From: Methylotenera sp. | GTDB lineage: Bacteria; Pseudomonadota; Gammaproteobacteria; Burkholderiales; Methylophilaceae | NCBI GenBank assembly: GCA_027487055.1 | Contig: JAIYEJ010000029.1 | Location: 1 to 7,519, forward strand | Direction of reading: 5' to 3' | DNA length: 7,519 bases | Shown: piece by piece, positions 1 through 6,198 of the stretch | Layout of the letters: each line of letters opens with the position of its first letter | How positions within the stretch are numbered: position 1 is the first letter of the stretch | Notes under the pieces: generated by a model | Seen by the model: only the letters and a program-made list of their open reading frames with translations | What the model was told of the DNA's origin: nothing | Databases searched by the model: none | Position numbers and translations under genes: made by a program

Positions 1-101
1 AACTTAAACTCATGGATAAAGTGGCTTATATTCGTTTTGCTTCGGTATATCGTAGCTTTTCAGATGTGGATGACTTTCATGAAGCGATACGAGATTTATA
101 G
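1..101 (+). CDS. nrdR: NrdR transcriptional repressor, C-terminal end (partial)
   Basis: The reading frame entering from the left edge gives LMDKVAYIRFASVYRSF, then DVDDFHEAIRDL and a TAG stop at 99-101. The VAYIRFASVYRSF stretch is the characteristic end of the ATP-cone domain of NrdR. NrdR is a cytoplasmic zinc-ribbon/ATP-cone repressor that senses ATP/dATP and binds NrdR boxes upstream of ribonucleotide reductase genes. Only about 32 residues are present; the zinc ribbon and most of the ATP cone lie outside the window. It is followed 31 bp later by ribD on the same strand, an order common in proteobacteria. Identity comes from the motif and is well supported by the neighbour. Confidence 0.9.
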   Translation, partial: LKLMDKVAYIRFASVYRSFSDVDDFHEAIRDL

Positions 102-132
102 CTGTGATTGATAAGCGCGCAAAATAAAAGCA

Positions 133-1248
133 ATGGCCTTTACCGCTGACGACCACAATTTTATGACACGTGCGCTTCGTTTGGCGGAGCAAGGCTTATA
201 TAGCACAATGCCAAATCCGCGTGTTGGTTGTGTCATCGTAAAATACAATCAAATCATTGGTGAAGGCGCACATTTAAAAGCGGGCGAGCCGCATGCTGAA
301 ATTCTCGCTTTGCGTCAAGCGGGTGAGACTGCCAAAGGTGCAACCATGTATGTCACGCTAGAGCCTTGTAGTCATACTGGGCGAACGCCACCATGTGCAG
401 AGGCGCTTGTTAATGCAGGTTTAGCAAGGGTGGTGGTGGCGATGCAAGACCCAAATCCACAAGTCGCGGGCAGCGGCTTAGCACTATTAAAATCAAACAA
501 TATTGAAGTGGCTTGCGGTTTGATGGAGTCGCAAGCGCGCGACCTTAACCCAGGCTTTTTTTTGCGTATGACGCGACAAATGCCTTTTGTCCGTAGCAAA
601 ATCGCTGCAAGTTTAGATGGTAAAACCGCACTGAATAATGGGGCTAGCCAATGGATTACCAGTGAGTCAGCAAGATTGGATGTGCAACATTGGCGTGCGC
701 GTTCGTGTGCGATACTTACTGGTGCGGGGACAGTGTTAGCAGATAACCCTAGCATGACTGTGCGGAATATTGAAGTAAGCTGCCAACCACTCAAAATTAT
801 TGTCGATAGTCAGTTAAGTATTTCACCCAACGCAAAAATTTTACAAGATGGCAATGCGTTGATTGCTTTTGCTGTGCCCAACTCAGAAAAAAAAGAGGCT
901 CAGTTTTTATCTGCGGGCGCAGAGTTGCTTTGCATCCCGAACGCAGAAGGAAAAGTTTGCCTTAAAACACTGTTAAGTCACCTTGCGAGCCGTGAAATCA
1001 ATGAGGTTTTATGTGAAGGTGGCGAGGGTTTAAATGGCGCGCTAATGTCTAACCATTTAATTGACGAGTTGTTAATCTATTATGCGCCCAAGCTTATGGG
1101 TGGCAATGCTAAAAGTATGTTTGCAATGCTAGAGTTTACGAATATGAATCAAGCAATCACACTAGATATTTTGGATATTCGCAAAATTGGTGTGGATATT
1201 CGATTGCGCGCAAAGCCTATTGCTCAAAACGTAAGTCCAGACGCATGA
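133..1248 (+). CDS. ribD: Bifunctional riboflavin biosynthesis deaminase/reductase RibD
   Basis: The 371-residue protein has the standard RibD length and two domains. The N-terminal cytidine-deaminase-like domain (about 1-145) carries the zinc site: H54-A-E56 in GEPHAEILAL, then C79 and C88 in EPCSHTGRTPPC. These sit at a constant +4 offset from E. coli RibD (H50, C75, C84, from memory). The C-terminal reductase domain (about 150-362) has VRSKIAASLDGKTA, ASQWITSE, the TGAGTVLADNPSMTVR NADPH-binding region and CEGGEGLNGAL. It deaminates and then reduces the pyrimidine intermediate made from GTP, the second and third steps of riboflavin synthesis, in the cytoplasm. The ATG at 133 gives the normal N-terminus, although its Shine-Dalgarno is weak. 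Its stop overlaps the start of tatD (ATGA, 1245-1248), suggesting translational coupling. No ribE/ribC or ribBA gene follows, so riboflavin genes are split in this genome. Confidence 0.96.
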   Translation: MAFTADDHNFMTRALRLAEQGLYSTMPNPRVGCVIVKYNQIIGEGAHLKAGEPHAEILALRQAGETAKGATMYVTLEPCSHTGRTPPCAEALVNAGLARVVVAMQDPNPQVAGSGLALLKSNNIEVACGLMESQARDLNPGFFLRMTRQMPFVRSKIAASLDGKTALNNGASQWITSESARLDVQHWRARSCAILTGAGTVLADNPSMTVRNIEVSCQPLKIIVDSQLSISPNAKILQDGNALIAFAVPNSEKKEAQFLSAGAELLCIPNAEGKVCLKTLLSHLASREINEVLCEGGEGLNGALMSNHLIDELLIYYAPKLMGGNAKSMFAMLEFTNMNQAITLDILDIRKIGVDIRLRAKPIAQNVSPDA

Positions 1249-2060
1249 TACTGATTGATACCCATTGCCATTTAGATGCGCACGAGTTTGATGCCGATCG
1301 CGATGAAGTTGTAAGTCAAGCAAAGGAAACAGGCGTGGGAATGATTGTGATTCCAGCGGTTGAGCCGAATAATTTTCAAAAAGTTATTGCGTTATCTAAA
1401 CAATATTCTAATTGTAGCTTTGCTTTAGGTATGCACCCAATGTATATCGATAATTCGAGCCCTGGCGATGTTAAACGCTTGCATGCCTTGATTAAACAAG
1501 AGCTAAACAATAAAAGTAAGCTTGTGGCTGTTGGTGAAATTGGTTTGGATTTTTTTGTAACACAGCAAAATAGAGAAACACAGGAATACTTTTTTGCAGA
1601 GCAATTAAAATTAGCAAAAGAATTCAACTTGCCTGTGATTTTGCATGTTAGGCGAGCAGTTGACGATGTATTAAAATATTTGCGTGCGCATCAAGTCTCT
1701 GGCGGCATTGCACATGCGTTTAATGGCAGTAGGCAGCAAGCAGATGCATTTATAGCGCTAGGATTTAAATTGGGGTTTGGTGGCGCAATGACGTATTCGC
1801 GTTCGCTTAAAATTCGTGAGTTGGCTAAAACTTTGCCACTTGAAGCAATCGTTCTAGAAACGGATGCGCCAGATATTCCGCCAGAATGGTTAGGTAGAAA
1901 AGGACGTAATAGCCCAAACGAGCTATTGAAAATTGCACAAATATTTGCTGAGCTACGCGGGATGGAATTGTCGCAAATCATTGAAATTACAGGCAAAAAT
2001 GCAGTCGATATTTTGCCGAATTTAGGCACTTTATACACACCACTTGAAGCTTTACATTAA
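1245..2060 (+). CDS. TatD-family metal-dependent hydrolase (deoxyribonuclease-like)
   Basis: The 271-residue TIM-barrel amidohydrolase-superfamily protein matches TatD in length and in every metal-binding motif. These are H7 and H9 in IDTHCHLD, GMHP at 62-65, E98 in VGEIGLDF, H134 in ILHVRR, H157 in AHAFNG and D207 in LETDAPDIPP. The C-terminal RNSPNELLKIA stretch is also typical. Family members are cytoplasmic Mg2+/Mn2+-dependent 3'-5' exonucleases or related hydrolases with roles in DNA repair and turnover; several paralogs (TatD, YcfH, YjjV) cannot be separated by eye, so no gene symbol is given. The proposed ATG overlaps the ribD stop by four bases and leaves the first beta strand MILIDTHCHL at the very start, as expected. 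It is probably cotranscribed with ribD. Confidence 0.93.
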   Translation: MILIDTHCHLDAHEFDADRDEVVSQAKETGVGMIVIPAVEPNNFQKVIALSKQYSNCSFALGMHPMYIDNSSPGDVKRLHALIKQELNNKSKLVAVGEIGLDFFVTQQNRETQEYFFAEQLKLAKEFNLPVILHVRRAVDDVLKYLRAHQVSGGIAHAFNGSRQQADAFIALGFKLGFGGAMTYSRSLKIRELAKTLPLEAIVLETDAPDIPPEWLGRKGRNSPNELLKIAQIFAELRGMELSQIIEITGKNAVDILPNLGTLYTPLEALH

Positions 2061-2084
2061 CAAGTGTAAAAAACCTTGTCAAAC

Positions 2085-2107
2085 CAATGACATACAATAA
2101 GTCATTG
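2085..2107 (+). terminator. Weak hairpin downstream of tatD, possible terminator
   Basis: CAATGAC (2085-2091) and GTCATTG (2101-2107) form a perfect 7-bp inverted repeat around a 9-nt loop, 24 bp after the tatD stop. A second, smaller inverted repeat (TTTACA 2051-2056, TGTAAA 2065-2070) overlaps the gene end. The downstream sequence is AT-rich but lacks a clean T-run, and the stem has only three G-C pairs. It is therefore at best a weak terminator of the nrdR-ribD-tatD unit. Confidence 0.35.
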
Positions 2108-2192
2108 ATTTATATATATAAAAAATTAGATTAAATTTTGAGCTTTTTTAAAAAAGCCTTATAAATTGATAAGTTACAGATTTAAGACGCAT

Positions 2193-2227
2193 TAATCCAC
2201 AAAGTTATCCACAGATTTTGTGGATGG
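2193..2227. promoter_or_regulatory. Cluster of DnaA-box-like 9-mers within an inverted repeat
   Basis: TTATCCACA at 2205-2213 is an exact match to the consensus high-affinity DnaA box. It is flanked by TAATCCACA at 2193-2201 (one mismatch, same strand) and TGTGGATGG at 2219-2227 (opposite strand, two mismatches). The two flanking sites form a perfect 9-bp inverted repeat, ATCCACAAA (2195-2203) and TTTGTGGAT (2217-2225), with the consensus box in the 13-nt centre. A related half-sequence AAGTTA-CAGATTT lies just upstream at 2171-2183. AT-rich DNA lies on both sides. This could be a DnaA-responsive regulatory site, a DnaA-titration site, or part of an origin. dnaA itself is not nearby, so the role is undecided. 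Confidence 0.5.
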
Positions 2228-2255
2228 AAAAACGGAAAAAATAAAACATTAAATT

Positions 2256-2286
2256 TTGCAAGCTTTTTATTTAAATTTTTTATACT
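2256..2286 (+). promoter_or_regulatory. Possible sigma-70 promoter of the mtnA unit
   Basis: TATACT at 2281-2286 matches the -10 consensus at five of six positions. TTGCAA at 2256-2261 could be a -35 element, but the 19-nt spacer is longer than ideal and the region is so AT-rich that chance matches are expected. It would give a leader of roughly 75-80 nt before the mtnA ATG. Its location about 30 bp downstream of the DnaA-box-like cluster would allow that cluster to regulate it. Confidence 0.3.
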
Positions 2287-2370
2287 GTTTTTTAATATAA
2301 AGCAAAATAGTAATAAGCAAAATGTATAAAACCAAAAGTATAAAGTGAGGACGCTGAAAGTTAAGTTAGT

Positions 2371-3543
2371 ATGAAAGTTGCCCAAAAACATTACCGAACA
2401 ATTTGGCCAGACGCGCATTGCAAGTTTGTCGAGATTATCGACCAAACTAAATTGCCGTTTGTATTTGAAATTGTGCACATTCACAATGTGTCGCAAATGG
2501 CACACGCCATTAAAACCATGCAAGTACGTGGCGCGCCTTTAATCGGCGTGGCTGCGGCATATGGCATTGCACTCGCGATGTTAGAAGATGATTCAGATGC
2601 CAACTTATCACTTGCAGCAACGCTTTTAAAAGCCAGTCGTCCTACAGCGGTTAATTTGACATGGGCGGTAGACCGCATGGTTGCTGTATTGCAGGACATT
2701 GCTTGCAAAACACGTAATTTAGCTGCTTGGCGCGAAGCCGCGCAAATTGCAGAAGAAGATGTCGCGCAAAATCAAGCGATTGGTCTTCATGGTTTAAAAT
2801 TGATTCAAACGCAAATTGAATTGCAGAGGTGTATGCAGGAAGAGGCGCAAGGCGCACATCAAAGAGATAGTTCGGGGTTGTACAGCGAGGCTGCGAGCAC
2901 TGAGCAACGCAGACATGCGTCGCCTCTGCAATTTAATATCTTGACGCATTGCAATGCGGGTTGGCTTGCTACGGTTGATTTCGGCACCGCGCTTGCGCCT
3001 ATTTACGCTGCGCATGATGCAGGTTTGAATATCCATGTGTGGGTAGATGAAACGCGTCCGCGTAACCAAGGTGCATTTTTAACTGCATGGGAGCTGGCGC
3101 AACACGGCGTGGCGCATACGGTGATTACCGATAATGCGGGTGGTTACCTTATGCAACAGGGTTTGGTGGATATGGTAATTGTGGGTGCAGACCGTGTCAC
3201 CGCCAATGGTGATGTGTGTAACAAAATCGGCACTTATTTAAAAGCGCTGGCGGCATATGATAACCAAATATCCTTTTATGCCGCCGTGCCTAGCCCAACG
3301 ATTGATTGGAAGCTTGCCAACGGAAAAGAGATAGAAGTTGAAGAACGTAACAGTGATGAAGTGGCTTATATCAGCGGTTTGGCGTCAGATGGCACTGTTC
3401 AAAACATACGCGTGATACCGCAAGGCTCAAGCGCGGCCAACCCAGCTTTTGATATTACACCAGCAAGATTAATCACGGGAATTATCACTGAAGCTGGTTT
3501 ATTAAATATTGCTGAGATGAAACAAATGAGATTAAAAAAATGA
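2371..3543 (+). CDS. mtnA: S-methyl-5-thioribose-1-phosphate isomerase MtnA, with an internal in-frame insertion
   Basis: MtnA isomerises 5-methylthioribose-1-phosphate, and in several bacteria 5-deoxyribose-1-phosphate, to the ribulose-1-phosphate form in the cytoplasm. Diagnostic motifs are MQVRGAPLIGVAAAYGIA (50-67), THCNAGWLATVDFGTA with catalytic C194, HVWVDETRPRNQGA (222-235), TDNAGGYLM, and VGADRVTANGDVCNKIGT with catalytic D274. C194 and D274 are 80 residues apart, as in B. subtilis MtnA (C160, D240, from memory), and both are shifted by +34. The extra residues lie at about 150-188, just before the catalytic Cys, and coincide with a DNA palindromic element (2819-2933). That also explains the 390-residue length against the usual 340-370. 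An in-frame stop at 2362-2364 makes ATG 2371 the first possible ATG; the only purine-rich SD-like stretch (GAGGA near 2347) is too far upstream to be ideal. It overlaps the next gene by ATGA. Confidence 0.96.
   Translation: MKVAQKHYRTIWPDAHCKFVEIIDQTKLPFVFEIVHIHNVSQMAHAIKTMQVRGAPLIGVAAAYGIALAMLEDDSDANLSLAATLLKASRPTAVNLTWAVDRMVAVLQDIACKTRNLAAWREAAQIAEEDVAQNQAIGLHGLKLIQTQIELQRCMQEEAQGAHQRDSSGLYSEAASTEQRRHASPLQFNILTHCNAGWLATVDFGTALAPIYAAHDAGLNIHVWVDETRPRNQGAFLTAWELAQHGVAHTVITDNAGGYLMQQGLVDMVIVGADRVTANGDVCNKIGTYLKALAAYDNQISFYAAVPSPTIDWKLANGKEIEVEERNSDEVAYISGLASDGTVQNIRVIPQGSSAANPAFDITPARLITGIITEAGLLNIAEMKQMRLKK
2819..2933. repeat. Palindromic element inserted in frame inside mtnA
   Basis: Perfect 11-bp inverted repeats AATTGCAGAGG (2819-2829) and CCTCTGCAATT (2923-2933) bound a 115-bp segment. 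Beyond the arms pairing continues with mismatches into ATT/AAT. An inner stem CTGCG (2891-2895) / CGCAG (2908-2912) and a second copy of AGAGGCG (2841-2847), able to pair with CGCCTCT (2921-2927), suggest a nested, mostly structured hairpin. The segment is more GC-rich than its surroundings and encodes a polar, low-hydrophobicity peptide (residues about 150-188) absent from ordinary MtnA. Because of the palindrome, Leu-Gln is encoded at both ends. The reading frame is maintained. No transposase is encoded. The exact insertion boundaries and any target duplication cannot be fixed by eye. Confidence 0.7.
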
Positions 3544-5267
3544 ACAAAATTAGACGCTATATATTGTTAGCAACTGCAACAGCAGGAGTGGGTAGCCTTG
3601 CCAAAATATTGCTATCGAATACGCATGCTACAGATAACTTAAACTTGGATGAGATTGAAGGCGCTAGCGCTAATCAAATTGCAGTAAATACAGTTAATAA
3701 AAACCTTGCTTTAGCCTCTGAGCCTAAAATGGGCATTAATTTAAGTGAGATAAATTATTATGCGACTGAATATCCATTTGTAGATTTAATGAAAAGCTCG
3801 TCTGGTTTTAATTTAGACAACCTTCAAGATTCAAGCCTGCAGGATGAAATCGGGTACTTTACACAAATACCTGAAGGTGCAAATTTTGCGACTTGTTTAG
3901 TGGCTGAAGCGCCAGAGAATTCAAAACGCGATGAATACATTAAGAGTGGGCAATATGTTTTTTTGTATGATGGTGATGCCGCAACAATTTATAACTATGA
4001 TCGTGTGAATCGTAATAAAAATACGCTTGAGTTTAAAGAGTGTCGCGTGGTCTCGCAAAAACCAAACCGCATTGTTTTAAATTGTGATTTTACGTATGGC
4101 TTGCGATTTAATATTCATGGTTTAAGTGCAAGCAACCCTATTAAAAATGTACGGATTGTGCCAATCGCACAAGAAAAAACCTACCTAGAGAACCCATGGA
4201 AACAAGAGTTCTTAGACCTATGGAAGAATATGGCATGCGTAAGATTTATGGATACCATGAAAATCAACAATTCAACACAAAGCAAATGGGCGAATAGGCC
4301 TAAGCCTACTTATGTGACTTATAGTATGAATGATTTTATACCAAATGTTAAAGGCATGCCTCTTGAAATGTTAGTCGATATGGCTAATCGTTTAAATACG
4401 AATCCTTGGTTTTGTATTCCACATTTAGCTGATGATGACTATGTAAAACAGTTTGCCACTTATGTGAAAGAGAATTTAAACCCAACCCTTAAAGCATATA
4501 TTGAATACTCAAATGAAATTTGGAATGGCGGTTTTGTGCAAACCGATTATTGTGACCAGCAAGCAAAAAAATTACGTTTGCCACGTGCAGATGGAGAAAA
4601 AGGCGAGGGTGGTGCCAGCGAGTTCAAAGCATATCGTTCTAAACAGATATTCACAATTTTTGATAGCGTGTACGGCGCTGCTAGAAAAGAAAGAGTTATC
4701 CGTGTGTTAGCTAGCCAAGCAGCCTGGACAGCGATGAGTGAGGCTGTTTGTTTAAGTGGGCAAGCATACAAACATGCAGATGTCCTAGCGATTGCACCTT
4801 ATCCACAATTTAATGTATCTCCAGATGGAGAGTTAAAAGAAAATATCATTAAAAACTGGACGCTAGATCAATTATTTGATTTTTTAAATAAAAAATCGTT
4901 ACCAGAAACGATAGGTTGGATAGAAGAAAGTAAAAAAGTGGCTGATCGATTTGGCTTAAAACTAATTGCTTACGAAGGTGGACAACACTGTGTAGGCACG
5001 GCAGGTAGCGAAAATAACGAGGCAGTTACTAAGTTGCTTATGCAAGCAAATGCTGACCCACGCATGGGCGAGATGTATACAGAACTGCTTAATGCTTGGT
5101 CAAAAGCAGGTGGGGATCTATTCTGCCATTACAGCAGTGTTGGCCCGTGGAGTAAATGGGGTTGTTGGACATTGTTGCAATCACTGTACCAACCAGTGAC
5201 CAGTTCACCAAAATATATGGCAATTGTGCAATGGGCTATCAAGGTAGGACAAAAACTAAAAGCATAA
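3540..5267 (+). CDS. Exported glycoside-hydrolase-like protein (clan GH-A-type TIM barrel)
   Basis: This 575-residue protein begins MNKIRRYILLATATAGVGSL, a basic start followed by a hydrophobic stretch, which looks like a signal peptide. The Arg-Arg pair hints at Tat export, but the full Tat motif is not met. Residues about 64-215 (from MGINLSEINYYATEYPFVDL) form a probable N-terminal beta-rich part. Residues about 215-560 read like a TIM-barrel glycosidase: YIEYSNEIWNGGF places a candidate acid/base E326 after Asn, and LIAYEGGQH places a candidate nucleophile E479. That Asn-Glu plus later Glu layout is typical of retaining clan GH-A enzymes. Ten Cys residues suggest disulfides outside the cytoplasm. 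Similar proteins are often annotated as 'cellulose-binding' or hypothetical; the substrate is unknown. The ATG overlaps the mtnA stop (ATGA), so translation is probably coupled. Base composition is visibly more AT-rich than mtnA or the aldolase gene, so it may be a later arrival in this operon. Confidence 0.75.
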   Translation: MNKIRRYILLATATAGVGSLAKILLSNTHATDNLNLDEIEGASANQIAVNTVNKNLALASEPKMGINLSEINYYATEYPFVDLMKSSSGFNLDNLQDSSLQDEIGYFTQIPEGANFATCLVAEAPENSKRDEYIKSGQYVFLYDGDAATIYNYDRVNRNKNTLEFKECRVVSQKPNRIVLNCDFTYGLRFNIHGLSASNPIKNVRIVPIAQEKTYLENPWKQEFLDLWKNMACVRFMDTMKINNSTQSKWANRPKPTYVTYSMNDFIPNVKGMPLEMLVDMANRLNTNPWFCIPHLADDDYVKQFATYVKENLNPTLKAYIEYSNEIWNGGFVQTDYCDQQAKKLRLPRADGEKGEGGASEFKAYRSKQIFTIFDSVYGAARKERVIRVLASQAAWTAMSEAVCLSGQAYKHADVLAIAPYPQFNVSPDGELKENIIKNWTLDQLFDFLNKKSLPETIGWIEESKKVADRFGLKLIAYEGGQHCVGTAGSENNEAVTKLLMQANADPRMGEMYTELLNAWSKAGGDLFCHYSSVGPWSKWGCWTLLQSLYQPVTSSPKYMAIVQWAIKVGQKLKA

Positions 5268-5300
5268 ATTTTATAAATTATTTAAATAAATTAGTTAACC

Positions 5301-5328
5301 TTGGTTGATTATATAAATGATCTAATAT
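5301..5328 (+). promoter_or_regulatory. Possible weak promoter before the aldolase gene
   Basis: The 96-bp gap between the GH-like gene and the aldolase gene is very AT-rich. TTGGTT (5301-5306) and TAATAT (5323-5328) with a 16-nt spacer could form a weak sigma-70 promoter, but each box matches only partially. No convincing terminator separates the two genes, so readthrough from the mtnA promoter is equally possible. Confidence 0.2.
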
Positions 5329-5363
5329 CAATTTAAATTTTTGTTAATAAATAACTGTTAAGT

Positions 5364-6041
5364 ATGCAAAGTTTAGCCAAAGAATTATTGCAAGCCTCTC
5401 AAAAATTAGCCACATTAGGCTTAAACAAAGGCACATCTGGCAACGTGAGTGTGCGCCTTAATGATCATGGCGAAGATGGTTTTCTCGTCACGCCGTCTGG
5501 CATGCCGATTGAGGAAATGACGCCAGACAGTATGGTGAAGATGCAATTTGATGGTAGCTTTGAACTGCAAAAAGAATCAAACGCCAAAAAACCTTCGTCT
5601 GAGTGGCGTTTTCATCGTGATATTTTGCAAAACCGCACCGATGTAAATGCTATTGTGCATACGCACAGTATGTTCGCCACCACCATGGCGTGTTTGCATA
5701 AAGATATTCCACCGTTTCATTACATGATAGCTGTGGTAGGCGGCGACACCATTCGATGCGCACCTTATGCCTTGTTTGGCTCGCAAGCCTTATCAAATCA
5801 AGCTTTAACCGCATTGATAGACCGCAAAGCCTGCCTACTGGCAAACCACGGCATGATTGCCTTGGGTAAAGATTTAGACGATGCGCTGGCGGTGACGGTA
5901 GAAGTAGAAAACCTATGCGAGCAATACTGGCGTGTGCTTCAAATTTCAAACGGACAGCTTGATGAGCCGCATATTCTAAGCGAGGCTGAGATGCGTGAAG
6001 TATTTCAGCAGTTTAAGGGATATGGGAAATGGGCAAAGTAG
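5364..6041 (+). CDS. Class II aldolase, FucA-like; likely 5-(methylthio/deoxy)ribulose-1-phosphate aldolase
   Basis: The 225-residue protein is a zinc-dependent class II aldolase/adducin-family enzyme very close in layout to L-fuculose-phosphate aldolase. Visible motifs are NKGTSGNVSVR (21-31, phosphate binding), TPSGMP, PSSEWRFH with catalytic E80, IVHTHS with zinc ligands H99 and H101, HYMIAVVGG (119-127), CAPYALFG and ANHGMIALG with zinc ligand H162. All four key residues are shifted by exactly +7 from E. coli FucA (E73, H92, H94, H155). No fucose or rhamnose genes are nearby. Pairing with mtnA instead suggests the Ald2-type enzyme of the DHAP shunt, which cleaves 5-methylthioribulose-1-phosphate or 5-deoxyribulose-1-phosphate to DHAP plus (methylthio)acetaldehyde or acetaldehyde. 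MtnB dehydratase is a related fold, but the PSSEWRFH and CAPYALFG signatures favour an aldolase. The start ATG 5364 gives the normal N-terminus; the Shine-Dalgarno is weak. Confidence 0.88.
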   Translation: MQSLAKELLQASQKLATLGLNKGTSGNVSVRLNDHGEDGFLVTPSGMPIEEMTPDSMVKMQFDGSFELQKESNAKKPSSEWRFHRDILQNRTDVNAIVHTHSMFATTMACLHKDIPPFHYMIAVVGGDTIRCAPYALFGSQALSNQALTALIDRKACLLANHGMIALGKDLDDALAVTVEVENLCEQYWRVLQISNGQLDEPHILSEAEMREVFQQFKGYGKWAK

Positions 6042-6043
6042 CC

Positions 6044-6073
6044 GTCATTTCGTGCCTGAGTCGGAATCCAGTG
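6044..6073. repeat. Degraded dispersed hairpin repeat (GTCATTCC...GGAATCCAG type)
   Basis: Three bases after the aldolase stop lies GTCATTTCGTGCC, followed by GTCGGAATCCAGTG. ATTTCG (6047-6052) pairs with CGGAAT (6062-6067) with one G-T wobble. This resembles the widespread proteobacterial repeat GTCATTCC-(palindrome)-GGAATCCAG, of which Neisseria dRS3 is one described form. The copy here has lost part of its stem, so it is probably an old, inactive copy. Confidence 0.45.
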
Positions 6074-6110
6074 TCCTAAGTTAAAAGTCAGTGTAGCCCG
6101 ATAGCTAATC

Positions 6111-6138
6111 ACTTTCTTTTGTTTGTGCAAAAGAAAGT
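6111..6138. terminator. Perfect 11-bp hairpin, possible terminator of the aldolase gene
   Basis: ACTTTCTTTTG (6111-6121) and CAAAAGAAAGT (6128-6138) pair perfectly around the 6-nt loop TTTGTG. The flanking TAATCAAAGAAAA continues a motif often seen in intergenic repeats of betaproteobacteria. It lies about 70 bp after the aldolase stop at the convergent junction, so it could end transcription from either side. There is no strong T-run immediately after either arm, so it may rather be a repeat element. Confidence 0.4.
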
Positions 6139-6198
6139 AATCAAAGAAAACCACATCCCGCTCTGGTTATCGCAACCTTCGCCAAAGCTAATATAAAT

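Larger units (their letters stand above)
2061..2370. other. AT-rich 310-bp intergenic region before mtnA
   Basis: No credible gene is present here. The stretch is strongly AT-rich, with a TATATATATA run at 2111-2120, a perfect 16-bp palindrome GCTTTTTTAAAAAAGC at 2142-2157, and long A and T tracts from 2230 to 2300. These tracts are likely to be bent or easily melted. It also holds the weak hairpin, the DnaA-box-like cluster and the possible mtnA promoter listed separately. Together this is much more structure than a simple promoter region would need. Confidence 0.6.

Noticed and set aside
372..794. Antisense open frame of 140 codons opposite ribD
   Set aside because: It lies wholly inside ribD, whose motifs are unmistakable, and its translation has no recognisable domain.
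2142..2157. GCTTTTTTAAAAAAGC palindrome as a rho-independent terminator
   Set aside because: The arms are almost only A-T, there is no loop and no following T-run; it fits A/T-tract DNA better than a terminator.
3541..3660. Confident Tat signal in the GH-like protein
   Set aside because: Arg-Arg is present, but the surrounding residues do not fit S/T-R-R-x-F-L-K well, so Sec and Tat export cannot be separated by eye.
5364..6041. Calling the aldolase mtnB (methylthioribulose-1-P dehydratase) because it is near mtnA
   Set aside because: The PSSEWRFH, HYMIAVVGG and CAPYALFG signatures and the uniform +7 alignment to FucA favour an aldolase rather than the dehydratase.
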